A DNA stretch of 25,576 nt from Palsa-459 sp035937595 (GTDB taxonomy: Bacteria > Actinomycetota > Acidimicrobiia > Acidimicrobiales > RAAP-2): positions 1-25,576 of the forward strand of contig DASZHS010000032.1 in NCBI GenBank assembly GCA_035937595.1, in the 5' to 3' direction. The position numbers were made by a program, and so were the translations under genes. The notes below the pieces were generated by a model. It did no database searches. It was not told where the DNA came from and was given only the letters and a program-made list of their open reading frames with translations. Each line of letters begins with the position of its first letter. Within the stretch, counting starts at the first letter, position 1. Shown piece by piece: positions 6,714-15,921 of the stretch.

Positions 6714-6908
6714 TCAGTCCTCTTCGATCGAGATCGCCCCCGTCGGGCAGCTGTTGACCGCCTCGACGAGCTGCTCGCGCAGGGACTCGGCGGGGTGGTC
6801 GTTGAGCACGTAGAGGAAGCCGTCGTCGCGGACCTCGAACACCTCGGGCAGGATCCCCATGCAGACGCCGTTGCTCGCGCACTGGTCGTAGTCGACGACA
6901 ACCTTCAT
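6714..6908 (-). CDS. 3Fe-4S ferredoxin (P450-ferredoxin type)
   Basis: The 64-residue protein is a one-cluster ferredoxin and cytoplasmic electron carrier. Cys ligands are C10, C16 and C54 in CASNGVC...SCPTGAI. The usual second Cys of a 4Fe-4S motif is replaced (N13 region), so a 3Fe-4S cluster is expected. Ferredoxins of this type often serve cytochrome P450s, but no P450 is in the window. A strong GGAGG Shine-Dalgarno precedes the ATG at 6908. It is directly upstream of gltX with a three-base gap, so the two are almost certainly cotranscribed. Why a redox carrier is paired with a tRNA synthetase is not evident. Confidence 0.95.
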   Translation of the reverse strand: MKVVVDYDQCASNGVCMGILPEVFEVRDDGFLYVLNDHPAESLREQLVEAVNSCPTGAISIEED

Positions 6909-6932
6909 CGGACCTCCTCGCCCACGACGCCG

Positions 6933-6938
6933 ATGCTA
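6933..6938 (-). promoter_or_regulatory. Candidate -10 (TAGCAT) for ferredoxin-gltX-ydcF
   Basis: TAGCAT on the minus strand fits TANNNT and lies 24 bases upstream of the ferredoxin ATG. The spacing leaves about 17 bases of leader with a GGAGG ribosome-binding site. It is in the 56-base gap after the UbiB-like gene, so the downstream genes can be expressed apart from it. Confidence 0.45.
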
Positions 6939-6964
6939 TCGAGCGCGCTGCGGGGACCCGTGGC

Positions 6965-8446
<1,482 letters not shown>

Positions 8447-8452
8447 GCAGCG

Positions 8453-8458
8453 ACCCTA
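8453..8458 (-). promoter_or_regulatory. Leaderless-type -10 (TAGGGT) for the UbiB-like gene
   Basis: TAGGGT on the minus strand is separated by six bases from the GTG at 8446. The same TANNNT-N6-RTG spacing occurs at 12976, 17259 and 15894. Transcription would begin at or next to the start codon. Confidence 0.55.
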
Positions 8459-8475
8459 CGTGGCGACCTGCGGGT

Positions 8476-8871
8476 CTACGGTCCCTGCGGCGCGTCGAGC
8501 TTCGTGTGCAGGGCCACCAGCGCGCCGCGGTAGGCGTCGGCGAAGAGCGGCTGGGCGGCCTCGGGGTCCGACGTGACGGACCAGACGATCTCGCAGCCGC
8601 TCTCGTGGGGTTCGACGCGGATCGACGCCTCGTGGGCGTCCACCGGCACGCCGTCGATGATCGAGTACGTGAGCGTGCGGGTGGCCTCGTCCCTCGCGAT
8701 CAGCCGCTCGGTGATGCGCATCCCCATCAGGTTGAACGTCCGCAGGTCGTCGATCGCGACGACGTCGTCCACGTCGCTGAAGACCTTCCCGATCCCCGCG
8801 AAGTCCCCCACCAGCAGCCACGCGGCCTCGGGTGGGGCCGTGTACCGCTCCGAGACCGTGCTCGCCGTCAC
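8476..8871 (-). CDS. SRPBCC (START/polyketide-cyclase-like) family protein
   Basis: The protein has 131 residues from the GTG at 8871. The text follows the helix-grip pattern of SRPBCC proteins: an N-terminal strand (STVSERYTAPPEAAWLLVGDFAGIGKVFSDV), alternating strands, and a long C-terminal helix (PLFADAYRGALVALHTKLD). It closely resembles the MxaD/BetV1-like branch that binds hydrophobic ligands. The ligand is unknown. The start is set by a GGGAGG ribosome-binding site with good spacing. The frame stays open further upstream, but that part would overlap the divergent aldo/keto reductase. It is first in a run of minus-strand genes and shares a 64-base divergent region with the reductase. 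Confidence 0.87.
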   Translation of the reverse strand: MTASTVSERYTAPPEAAWLLVGDFAGIGKVFSDVDDVVAIDDLRTFNLMGMRITERLIARDEATRTLTYSIIDGVPVDAHEASIRVEPHESGCEIVWSVTSDPEAAQPLFADAYRGALVALHTKLDAPQGP

Positions 8872-8901
8872 CGGACCTCCCGTCGCTCGATGCCGCCTCG
8901 G

Positions 8902-8908
8902 TACGATA
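8902..8908. promoter_or_regulatory. Symmetric divergent -10 (TACGATA)
   Basis: The seven bases TACGATA read as TACGAT on the plus strand (toward the aldo/keto reductase) and as TATCGT on the minus strand (toward the SRPBCC gene). Both fit TANNNT. Both genes have a Shine-Dalgarno at a distance that suits a start of transcription about seven bases past this box. One box may therefore serve both directions. Confidence 0.5.
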
Positions 8909-8935
8909 CGGCCTGGCGCGAGACGGGGGTTCGCC

Positions 8936-9859
8936 GTGGAGACGAGGGCCATCGGCTCGTTGACCGCTTCGGTCGTCGGCATCGGCTGCAACAACTTCGG
9001 CGGCCGCCTCGACGAGGGCCGCACGGCCGCGGTGGTGGGCGCGGCGCTCGACGCGGGGATCACCCTCTTCGACACCGCCGATGCCTACAGCGACCACCGG
9101 AGCGAGGCGTTCCTGGGCCGCGCCCTCGGGTCGCGTCGCGACGAGGTCGTCATCGCCACCAAGTTCGGCATGCCCGCGGGCGGCAGCGCCGGCGGCGCGG
9201 CACCCGAGTACGTCCGTCGTGCCTGCGAGGCGAGCCTCGCCTCGCTCGGCACCGACCGCATCGACCTGTACCAGCTCCACGCGCCCGACGACACCGTCCC
9301 GATCGCCGACACGCTCGGGGCGCTCGACGAGCTGCGGTCGGCCGGCAAGGTCGTGGAGGTCGGCTGCTCGAACTTCACGGCGGCCCAGCTCGACGAGGCG
9401 CACGCCGCCGCGGGGGGCCGCACGGGGTTCCGCAGCGTGCAGAACCAGTTCTCCCTGCTGTGGCGCGCCCCCGAGGACGACGGCGTGCTCGAGGCCTGCG
9501 AGCGGCTCGACCTCGCGTTCCTCCCCTACTACCCGCTCGCGAACGGCCTGCTCACCGGCAAGGTCGCGCGCGGCGCGGCGCCGCCGCAGGGCACGCGGCT
9601 CGCGGCCATGCCCGCCGAGCGTCGCGCGCACTGGCTGAGTGACGAGCTGCTCGCCCGTGTCGAGGCGGTCCGCGACGTCGCCACCGCGCGCGGCGTGCCC
9701 ATGCTCACGCTCGCCTTCTCCTGGCTCCTCGCCCACGACGCGGTGGCGTCGGTGATCGCCGGGGCGTCGACGCCCGAGCAGGTCCACGCGAACGCCACGG
9801 CGGCGCAGCGCCTCGATCGCCAGGTGCTCGACGAGCTCGACGCGGCGTCGAAGGCCTAG
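8936..9859 (+). CDS. Aldo/keto reductase
   Basis: The protein has 307 residues. It belongs to the NADPH-dependent AKR superfamily and adopts a TIM barrel in the cytoplasm. The catalytic tetrad is D46 and Y51 in LFDTADAY, K76 in ATKFG, and H115 in LYQLH. The C-terminal part has the typical cofactor-phosphate loop SVIAGASTPEQVHAN. It looks closest to the ring-less AKR groups related to potassium-channel beta subunits and general stress proteins, with substrate unknown. The GTG at 8936 is preceded by a run of five G and a TANNNT box. Upstream of it the reading frame is open but reads as antisense of the SRPBCC gene. It converges on pntB. Confidence 0.93.
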   Translation: METRAIGSLTASVVGIGCNNFGGRLDEGRTAAVVGAALDAGITLFDTADAYSDHRSEAFLGRALGSRRDEVVIATKFGMPAGGSAGGAAPEYVRRACEASLASLGTDRIDLYQLHAPDDTVPIADTLGALDELRSAGKVVEVGCSNFTAAQLDEAHAAAGGRTGFRSVQNQFSLLWRAPEDDGVLEACERLDLAFLPYYPLANGLLTGKVARGAAPPQGTRLAAMPAERRAHWLSDELLARVEAVRDVATARGVPMLTLAFSWLLAHDAVASVIAGASTPEQVHANATAAQRLDRQVLDELDAASKA

Positions 9860-9900
9860 GCGGCCACCCGGTCCGTCCGCACGGCGCCCCGGCCGCGGTG

Positions 9901-9924
9901 GTCGAGCGGCGTGACTCGCTCGAC
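9901..9924. terminator. Hairpin between aldo/keto reductase and pntB
   Basis: A perfect eight-base inverted repeat, GTCGAGCG / CGCTCGAC with an eight-base loop, lies in the 102-base gap between these convergent genes. It has no T-run. It probably ends both transcripts. Confidence 0.5.
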
Positions 9925-9961
9925 GACGCCACGGCGCCGGACGCGGCGTCGAGGTGTACAC

Positions 9962-11407
9962 CTAGGCGGACTTGACCGCCGCGACGAGCTTCGTGAGCGT
10001 GTCCTTGGCGTCACCGAACAGGAGCACCGTCTTCGGGTCGTAGAGCAGGTCGTTGTCGATGCCCGCGAACCCGGGGCGCATCGAGCGCTTCAGGAACACG
10101 ACGTTGGCCGCCTCGTCCGCGTTGATGATGGGCATGCCGTAGATGGGGCTGCCGGGCGCCGACTTCGCCGCGGGGTTCACGGTGTCGTTCGCGCCGACCA
10201 CGAGCGCGACGTCGGCCGTCGGGAGCTCCGCGTTGGCCTCGTCCATCTCCTCGAGCTCGTCGTAGGGCACGTTCGCCTCGGCGAGCAGCACGTTCATGTG
10301 GCCCGGCATGCGCCCCGCGACCGGGTGGATCGCGAAGAACGCCTCGACCCCACGGGCGTGCAGCTCGTCGACGAGCTCGCGCACGACGTGCTGGGCCTGG
10401 GCGACGGCGAGGCCGTAGCCGGGAATGACGACGACCTTTCGCGCGTAGGCGAGCAGCACGCCCACGTCTTCGGGCGTCCCGGTGCGCACCGAGCGCCCGT
10501 CGTCCCGTTGGGTCGCGGTCGATGCCGTCACCACCGCGCCGAACGCGCTGAACAGGATGTTGGGCAGCGACCGTCCCATCGCGGCGCTCATCATCCGCGT
10601 GAGCAGGATGCCCGACGCGCCGACGAGCGTGCCCGCGATGATGAGCAGGTTCGACCCGATCGTGAACCCGGACGCCGCGACCGCGAGCCCCGTGAACGAG
10701 TTGAGCAGCGAGATGAGCACGGGCACGTCGGCGCCGCCGATGGGGAGGACGAACGCGACGCCGAGCAGGACGGACAGCCCGAGCAGGACCCAGAGCCAGG
10801 CGAGCGAGCCGGTCACGAGCAGCAGGATCGCGACGGCGAGGACCGCGACGCCCAGCAGCGCGTTCAGCAGCTGCTGGGCCGGGTAGGTCACCGGGCGCCC
10901 GGTCATCAGCTCCTGGAGCTTCGCGAACGCGATGGCGGACCCGGCGAAGGACACCGTGCCGATGACGACGCCGAGGATGACCTCCAGGATCTTGTAGGTG
11001 GCGACGGACTTCGCACCGCCGACCGTGACGCACGCGCCGAGGAACCCCGGCGGCGGGCAGATGACGGTCGTCGCGGTGATGGCGATGAACTCGGTGACCG
11101 AGACGAGCGCCGCCGCCCCGCCGCCGACGCCGTTGAAGATGGCCACGAGCTGGGGGATCGCGGTCATCTTCACGAACCGCGACGTGGGCACCGCGATGGC
11201 CGCGCCCAGCACCATCGCGGCGACCATCCAGCCCAGGTGGTGGAGCCCTGGGCGGGCGAACGTGGCGCCGATCGCGAGGGTCATGCCCGCGACGGCGACG
11301 AGGTTGCCGCGCCGCGCGTGCCGCGGGCTCGAGAGCCCCTTCAGCGCGACGATGAAGGTGATCGCCGCGACCAGATAGCACAGGTCGAGGATCGTCCCGC
11401 GGCTCAC
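9962..11407 (-). CDS. pntB: NAD(P) transhydrogenase subunit beta
   Basis: The protein has 481 residues. It forms the membrane and NADP(H)-binding part of the proton-translocating transhydrogenase, which makes NADPH from NADH and NADP+ at the expense of the proton gradient. About nine membrane helices fill residues 1-300. Domain III follows, with the nucleotide-binding PGYGLAVAQAQ, then FAIHPVAGRMPGHMNVLLAEA, the VVGANDTVNPAA loop and the closing MPIINADEA and VFLKRSM segments that are standard for PntB. The GTG start overlaps the pntAb stop as GTGA. It is last in the operon, so it lies next to the terminator hairpin at 9901. Confidence 0.97.
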   Translation of the reverse strand: MSRGTILDLCYLVAAITFIVALKGLSSPRHARRGNLVAVAGMTLAIGATFARPGLHHLGWMVAAMVLGAAIAVPTSRFVKMTAIPQLVAIFNGVGGGAAALVSVTEFIAITATTVICPPPGFLGACVTVGGAKSVATYKILEVILGVVIGTVSFAGSAIAFAKLQELMTGRPVTYPAQQLLNALLGVAVLAVAILLLVTGSLAWLWVLLGLSVLLGVAFVLPIGGADVPVLISLLNSFTGLAVAASGFTIGSNLLIIAGTLVGASGILLTRMMSAAMGRSLPNILFSAFGAVVTASTATQRDDGRSVRTGTPEDVGVLLAYARKVVVIPGYGLAVAQAQHVVRELVDELHARGVEAFFAIHPVAGRMPGHMNVLLAEANVPYDELEEMDEANAELPTADVALVVGANDTVNPAAKSAPGSPIYGMPIINADEAANVVFLKRSMRPGFAGIDNDLLYDPKTVLLFGDAKDTLTKLVAAVKSA

Positions 11408-11718
11408 CCGGTGTCCTTGTCGGCCGTCCGCTTGTCGTCGGGCTTGCCCTTGAACATCTCGAGCATCCGGTCCGTGACGACGAACCCGCCGACGACGTTG
11501 AGCGTCGCGAGGAACACCGCCATGGTGCCGAGCACGAGCTCGGGGGTGGTCGAGGCCGAGCCCAGCACGATCATCGCGCCGACGAGGATCACGCCGTGGA
11601 TCGCGTTCGAGCCGCTCATGAGCGGCGTGTGCAGGATGCTCGGCACCTTGGACACGACCTCGAAGCCGACGACGACGCTCAGCACGAAGACCGTCAGGTA
11701 CTGCAGGACCTCGTTCAT
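11404..11718 (-). CDS. pntAb: NAD(P) transhydrogenase subunit alpha 2 (membrane part)
   Basis: The protein has 104 residues and three to four membrane helices. It starts with MNEVLQYLTVFVLSVVVGFEVVSKVPSILHTPLMSGSNAIHG, cut here into recognisable pieces: the VPSILHTPLMSGSNAIHG segment is the family signature. In three-gene transhydrogenases this subunit is separate from the NAD-binding domain, as here. The ATG at 11718 has an AGGAG ribosome-binding site. The reading frame extends upstream, but that part is antisense-free overlap with pntAa and gives no membrane helix. It overlaps pntAa by ATGA and pntB by GTGA, so equal expression through coupling is expected. Confidence 0.95.
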   Translation of the reverse strand: MNEVLQYLTVFVLSVVVGFEVVSKVPSILHTPLMSGSNAIHGVILVGAMIVLGSASTTPELVLGTMAVFLATLNVVGGFVVTDRMLEMFKGKPDDKRTADKDTG

Positions 11719-12890
11719 GCCGCTCCTGTCCCTCCCGTGGCCGTGCTCAGCGGGACGTAGGGGACGCCGAGCAGCGACGCGGCCGCCTCGTTCGTGCACG
11801 CCCCGTCGCGCAGCACCGTCGCGCCGACGACGACCTCGTCGGTCCAGTCGGGGGCGATCTCGCCCTTGGCCGCGTAGAGCGCGAGGAGGTTCAGGACGTT
11901 GCGGGCGTAGAGGAAGCTCGCGTGCGTCGGCATGCTCGCGGGAGGGTTCGACAGCCCGATGACGACGGCGAGGTTGCAGCGCACCTCCTCGCCCGGCACG
12001 GTGACCTCGCAGTTGCCACCGCTGTCGGCCGCCATGTCGACGATGACCGCACCCGGTCCCATCTGCTCGACCGTCGATCGGGTGACGAGCACGGGTGCGC
12101 GGCGCCCCGGCACCGCGGCGGTCGTGATCACGACGTCGCTGGCCGCGACCTCGGCCGCGAGCGCCGCCTGCTGGACGGCGAGCTCCTCTGCGGTGAGCTC
12201 GCGCGCGTAGCCGCCGACGCCCTCCGCGGAGACCCCGAGGTCGACGAACGTGGCGCCGAGGCTCTCGGCCTCCTCCTTCGCCGCGGCGCGCACGTCGTAG
12301 GCGCGCACCGCGGCGCCCAGGCGGCGCGAGGTCGCGATCGCCTGGAGGCCCGCGACGCCGACGCCCATGACGAGCACCTTGGCGGGCGGCACGGTGCCCG
12401 CGGCCGTCATGAACATCGGGAAGAACTTGCCGAGCCGCTGGGCGCCGACGAGCGCCGCTCGGTAGCCGCTGACCGTCGCCTGCGAGCTGAGCGCGTCCAT
12501 GGACTGCGCCCGGCTGATCCGCGGCACGAGGTCGAAGGAGACCGCCGAGGCCCGTCGCTCGATCGCCGCGCGCAGCGCCTCGGTGCTCGACCCGGGCTGC
12601 AGGAAGGAGAGGTGGACCGCACCCGCGTCGAGCAGGGCCGCCTCGGCGGCGGTCGGGGCGTTGACCCGGACGACGGCCCCAGCGCCGCGACAGGCCGTCG
12701 CGGCGTCGGGAGCGAGCGTCGCTCCGGCGTCTCGGTACTGGGCGTCCGTGAAGGTCGCCGCCTCGCCCGCGCCCTGCTCGACGGCGACCTCGAAGCCATC
12801 GGTGACGAGGCGCTGCACCGCGTCCGGCGTGAGCGCCACCCGCGTCTCGCCCGCCCGCGTCTCGGCGGGCACGGCGACGCGGGCGGACAC
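11715..12890 (-). CDS. pntAa: NAD(P) transhydrogenase subunit alpha 1 (NAD-binding)
   Basis: The protein has 391 residues from the GTG at 12890. It is the peripheral domain I that binds NAD(H). The N-terminus VPAETRAGETRVALTPDAV is standard. RISRAQSMDALSSQA (124-138) is the transhydrogenase hallmark that separates it from alanine dehydrogenase. The Rossmann motif is VMGVGVAG (174-181). The frame is open up to 12965, but I prefer 12890 because the product then begins like its homologues. TAGAAC (12898-12903), seven bases before the GTG, could be a leaderless -10. The longer version would leave only 22 bases to the divergent MFS gene. Confidence 0.95.
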   Translation of the reverse strand: MSARVAVPAETRAGETRVALTPDAVQRLVTDGFEVAVEQGAGEAATFTDAQYRDAGATLAPDAATACRGAGAVVRVNAPTAAEAALLDAGAVHLSFLQPGSSTEALRAAIERRASAVSFDLVPRISRAQSMDALSSQATVSGYRAALVGAQRLGKFFPMFMTAAGTVPPAKVLVMGVGVAGLQAIATSRRLGAAVRAYDVRAAAKEEAESLGATFVDLGVSAEGVGGYARELTAEELAVQQAALAAEVAASDVVITTAAVPGRRAPVLVTRSTVEQMGPGAVIVDMAADSGGNCEVTVPGEEVRCNLAVVIGLSNPPASMPTHASFLYARNVLNLLALYAAKGEIAPDWTDEVVVGATVLRDGACTNEAAASLLGVPYVPLSTATGGTGAA

Positions 12891-12897
12891 GGGGTTC

Positions 12898-12903
12898 GTT
12901 CTA
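12898..12903 (-). promoter_or_regulatory. Candidate -10 (TAGAAC) for the pnt operon
   Basis: TAGAAC on the minus strand ends seven bases before the GTG at 12890. It deviates from TANNNT at the last base. No Shine-Dalgarno is present, so a leaderless pnt message is the simplest reading. Confidence 0.35.
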
Positions 12904-12975
12904 GCAGTTGCGTCCGCGCTCACCGGAGTCCGCGTCGTCGTGCGACGTCCCCTTCTCGCCGTCACGCGCCCCCGT

Positions 12976-12981
12976 TAGGGT
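12976..12981 (+). promoter_or_regulatory. Leaderless-type -10 (TAGGGT) for the MFS gene
   Basis: TAGGGT is followed by exactly six bases and the GTG at 12988. The start of transcription would fall on the start codon. AGGGTGG could alternatively be read as a Shine-Dalgarno, but then no promoter is visible nearby. Confidence 0.55.
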
Positions 12982-12987
12982 GGCGCG

Positions 12988-14475
12988 GTGGAGACGGGGG
13001 CCGTGCGTCAGCCACGCACCGGTCTCATCCTCGCCGTCGCGTGCATCGCACAGTTCATGGTCGTGCTCGACGTGTCCATCGTGAACGTCGCGCTCCCCAC
13101 GATCGGCCGCGACCTGCACTACACCTCCACCGGCCTGCAGTGGGTCGTGAACGCCTACGTGCTGACGTTCGCGGGCTTCCTGCTCCTCGGCGGCCGTGCC
13201 GCGGACCTGTTCGGCCAGCGGCGCATCTTCATCCTCGGGCTCACGATCTTCACCGGGGCGAGCCTCATGGCGGGCTTCTCGACGACGGACACCTGGCTCA
13301 CGACGGCGCGCGCCATCCAGGGCTTCGGTGGCGCGATCCTCTCACCCGCCACCCTCACCATCATCGTCACGACGTTCGCCGGGCCGAAGCTCGCGAAATC
13401 CATCGGGCTGTGGAGCGCCGTCGCCGGCGCCGGTGGTGCGACCGGGGCGCTCCTCGGCGGGATCCTCGTCCAGGAGCTCTCGTGGCGGTGGGTCTTCTTC
13501 ATCAACGTCCCGATCGGCATCGTGCTCGGCCTGATGGCGCTGAGCAGCCTGCCCGAGCACCGGCGCGACGTGGACCGGCGCACGCTCGACGTCCTGGGCG
13601 CGGTGCTCGTCACGGCCGGGCTCACGGCGGCCGTCTACGGCATCGTGAACACGACCACCTACCCCTGGGGCTCGGCGCGGACGATCGCGACCCTGGGGAT
13701 CGCCGCGGGGCTCCTCGTGGCGTTCGTCATCGTCGAGCTGTGGGTCGTGGACGTGCCCCTGGTGCCCATGCGGTTCTTCCGCTCGAAGACCGCCTCGGGT
13801 GCGAACCTGGTCATGATCCTCGTCGGCGGGGCGTTCTTCTCGATGTGGTACTTCCTCACGCTCTTCATGCAGGACGTCCTCGGGTACTCGCCGCTCAAGA
13901 CCGGGCTCGGCTTCTTGCCCCAGTCGGCCGCCATCATCATCGGGGCGCAGATCTCGAGCCGCATCATGGGACGCACCGGGGTGTGGCCCATCGTGACGGT
14001 CGGGACCTCCCTCGCGACGGTCGGCTTCCTCTTCCTCTCGCACCTCGGGGTCGACGCGTCCTACGCGACGGGGATCATGCTGCCGAGCATGGCGGTCGCC
14101 TTCGCGCTCGGGCTGCTGTTCAGCCCCCTCGCCGCCGCGGCGACCTCGACCGTCGCCCCGAGCGACGCGGGGCTGGCCTCCGGCATCCTCAGCACCTCGC
14201 GCCAGGTCGGCGGGTCGCTCGCGCTCGCGATCCTCGCGACGGTCGCGACGAGCCACGCCGTCGCGAGCCTCGGCCATCCGTTGCCGCCGGTGCACTCGCC
14301 GTCATTCCACACGCCCGCGACGCTCGCGGCGGTGACGTCGGGGTTCAACGTGGCGTTCCGCTGCTCGGCGTTCGTGACGCTCGCCGCGCTCTTCGCGGCC
14401 GTGCTGCTCCGCGGCGTGCACCCCGTGCGCCAGGCCGCCCCGCAGCCCTCAGCGCAGGTCGCCGCCGCCGACTGA
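12988..14475 (+). CDS. MFS drug-type exporter, DHA2 (14-helix) family
   Basis: The protein has 495 residues, the typical length for 14-helix QacA/EmrB-like proton antiporters in the cytoplasmic membrane. Helix 1 carries the MVVLDVSIVNVALPTI motif. The helix 2-3 loop has GGRAADLFGQRR (motif A). Helix 5 has GATGALLGGIL (motif C, antiporter). Fourteen hydrophobic stretches can be followed to the end, including the long central pair 7-8. The substrate is unknown. It is divergent from pntAa and has no regulator gene next to it. The last 27 bases overlap the convergent glycosyltransferase gene. Confidence 0.92.
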   Translation: METGAVRQPRTGLILAVACIAQFMVVLDVSIVNVALPTIGRDLHYTSTGLQWVVNAYVLTFAGFLLLGGRAADLFGQRRIFILGLTIFTGASLMAGFSTTDTWLTTARAIQGFGGAILSPATLTIIVTTFAGPKLAKSIGLWSAVAGAGGATGALLGGILVQELSWRWVFFINVPIGIVLGLMALSSLPEHRRDVDRRTLDVLGAVLVTAGLTAAVYGIVNTTTYPWGSARTIATLGIAAGLLVAFVIVELWVVDVPLVPMRFFRSKTASGANLVMILVGGAFFSMWYFLTLFMQDVLGYSPLKTGLGFLPQSAAIIIGAQISSRIMGRTGVWPIVTVGTSLATVGFLFLSHLGVDASYATGIMLPSMAVAFALGLLFSPLAAAATSTVAPSDAGLASGILSTSRQVGGSLALAILATVATSHAVASLGHPLPPVHSPSFHTPATLAAVTSGFNVAFRCSAFVTLAALFAAVLLRGVHPVRQAAPQPSAQVAAAD

Positions 14476-15846
14476 CGCCGTCGGCGCGCCGCGAGGCGCG
14501 CCCAGCACGAGCCGATCGACCGCGATCGCCGCGAGGAGCACCCAGGCGAGCTCGGCGGGGAGCCGGTAGCGGAGGTTCCCCACAACCAAGAGCCCGACCG
14601 CGGCGGCGAACGCGACGAGCGTGACGAGGGGGGCCACGGGGATGCGCCGGCGACGCGCGAGCACGAAGCCGTAGAGCGCGAGGGGCGTGAGCAGCCAGAA
14701 CCCGACGATCTGGGACCACGCGATCCACGCGGGTCGCCCGAGATAGACCGACGCCATGCGCACCGTCCAGGCGGGCCGCCACACGCTCCACAGCCACGCC
14801 TCGCGCAGGAGCCCCACCACCGGCCAGCGGTGCCAGTGGTGGACGGCGTAGGTCGTCGCGGCGTGGCGGAAGTAGCGGTCCGCGTCGGCCTCGGTGGCCC
14901 GCTGCGGCGCCGGGAGGTTGTGGTAGGCGTACAGCACGGCGAGGAAGCAGGTGTCGCCGTTGTACCCCGTGAGCGGCCCGTAGTAGCTCTGCGGGCAGTT
15001 CGCCCCGACCAGCGTCTGGCCGAGGTCCGTCGAGATGGGCACCGTCTGGTGGAACCGCACCTGGTTGTACGCGCTCCACGGCACGACGACGAGGACGGCG
15101 AGCACGCCGACGACCAGGAGCGCGCGCACCGCGGTCGCGGCGGGCGCGGCGGAGGTCCTCGCGACCGCGACGATCGCCGGGACCGCGAGCAGGACACCGA
15201 GGATCGCGAGCTCGCCTCGATCGAGGGCGAGCAGCCCGAGGGCGAGGCCGAGCCCGACGAGCGTGCCCGTCGCGGGGTCGCGGCGGACGCGCAGCGACAA
15301 GAAGAGGACGACCGCGAGGAGCAGCACGGCGGGTGACTCGGAGGTCGCCACGAGGTCGTTCACCCAGAGGCCCGGGTAGAGCGCGGCCACGACGGCGGCG
15401 GCGACGCCGACGCGGGGGCCGGCGAGCTCGCGGCCGACGAGGCCGATCACGACGACGCCGAGGGCGCCGACGAGCGCCATCGTCGCGCGCTGCGCGGTGT
15501 AGCCGTACGGCTGGAGCAGCGTGGCCGGCGCGAGGAGCAGGACCGTCAGCGGACCGTGCAGCGCCGTCTGGGCGAACGGCTTGACCGGCCAGACGAAGCC
15601 CTTCCCGTTGACGACGCTGTGGGCGACCCGGACGTACCAGGTCTCGTCGGCGACGAGGCCCGTCGGCGGCAGCGGCTCGAAGCGGCCGAGCACCAGGCGC
15701 AGCGCGAGGCCGCCGAGCCCGACGAGGAGCAGGCTCGAGGAGAAGCGCGCCGGTGACGTCGCACGCTCGAGGGCCGCCCGCCACCCGGCCGGCGCCACCG
15801 TGCGCACGGGCGACGGGGCGTCGACCGCCTCGTCGACGCCCGCCAT
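14449..15846 (-). CDS. GT39/PMT-like membrane glycosyltransferase
   Basis: The protein has 465 residues from ATG 15846. A cytoplasmic N-terminus of about 35 residues is followed by a first membrane helix (SSSLLLVGLGGLALRLVL). The first outer loop carries ADETWYVRVA (66-75), with the Asp-Glu pair typical of GT-C enzymes (ArnT, PMT, family-39-like). About ten more helices follow. Such enzymes move a sugar from a polyprenyl-phosphate carrier to lipid or protein at the outer face of the membrane. The substrate is unknown. The start has no Shine-Dalgarno but overlaps the stop of a 13-codon upstream ORF (TGATG), suggesting coupled translation. The alternative TTG at 15903 in the same frame is less likely. 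Confidence 0.85.
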   Translation of the reverse strand: MAGVDEAVDAPSPVRTVAPAGWRAALERATSPARFSSSLLLVGLGGLALRLVLGRFEPLPPTGLVADETWYVRVAHSVVNGKGFVWPVKPFAQTALHGPLTVLLLAPATLLQPYGYTAQRATMALVGALGVVVIGLVGRELAGPRVGVAAAVVAALYPGLWVNDLVATSESPAVLLLAVVLFLSLRVRRDPATGTLVGLGLALGLLALDRGELAILGVLLAVPAIVAVARTSAAPAATAVRALLVVGVLAVLVVVPWSAYNQVRFHQTVPISTDLGQTLVGANCPQSYYGPLTGYNGDTCFLAVLYAYHNLPAPQRATEADADRYFRHAATTYAVHHWHRWPVVGLLREAWLWSVWRPAWTVRMASVYLGRPAWIAWSQIVGFWLLTPLALYGFVLARRRRIPVAPLVTLVAFAAAVGLLVVGNLRYRLPAELAWVLLAAIAVDRLVLGAPRGAPTASVGGGDLR

Positions 15847-15887
15847 CAGCGCGTCACCGCGGCCGCGGCTCGGGTGACGGCGTGCAT
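15846..15887 (-). CDS. Possible 13-codon upstream ORF before the glycosyltransferase
   Basis: ATG at 15887 opens a frame of 13 codons (MHAVTRAAAAVTR) ending in TGA, which overlaps the glycosyltransferase ATG by one base. A TANNNT box at 15894-15899 lies exactly six bases upstream, as in the leaderless genes of this window. This suggests that ribosomes load at the 5' end on the small ORF and restart at the main gene. The ORF is too short to judge by composition, so this is tentative. Confidence 0.3.
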   Translation of the reverse strand: MHAVTRAAAAVTR

Positions 15888-15893
15888 CGCCCG

Positions 15894-15899
15894 ACCGTA
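15894..15899 (-). promoter_or_regulatory. Candidate -10 (TACGGT) for the glycosyltransferase transcript
   Basis: TACGGT on the minus strand, six bases before the ATG of the 13-codon upstream ORF. The upstream neighbour (membrane protein, 15922-16443) is on the same strand and ends 22 bases before it. Confidence 0.4.
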
Positions 15900-15921
15900 C
15901 CAACGGCGGGTGCGCGCGCGG

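Noticed and set aside
12891..12965. Longer start of pntAa at GTG 12965
   Set aside because: It adds 25 residues rich in Arg and Thr that homologues lack, and leaves 22 bases to the divergent MFS gene.
9911..14624. Very long open frames on the plus strand opposite the pnt operon and in another frame of the MFS gene
   Set aside because: Products are almost only Arg, Gly, Asp, His and Pro, without any domain. They arise because high GC removes stop codons opposite true genes.
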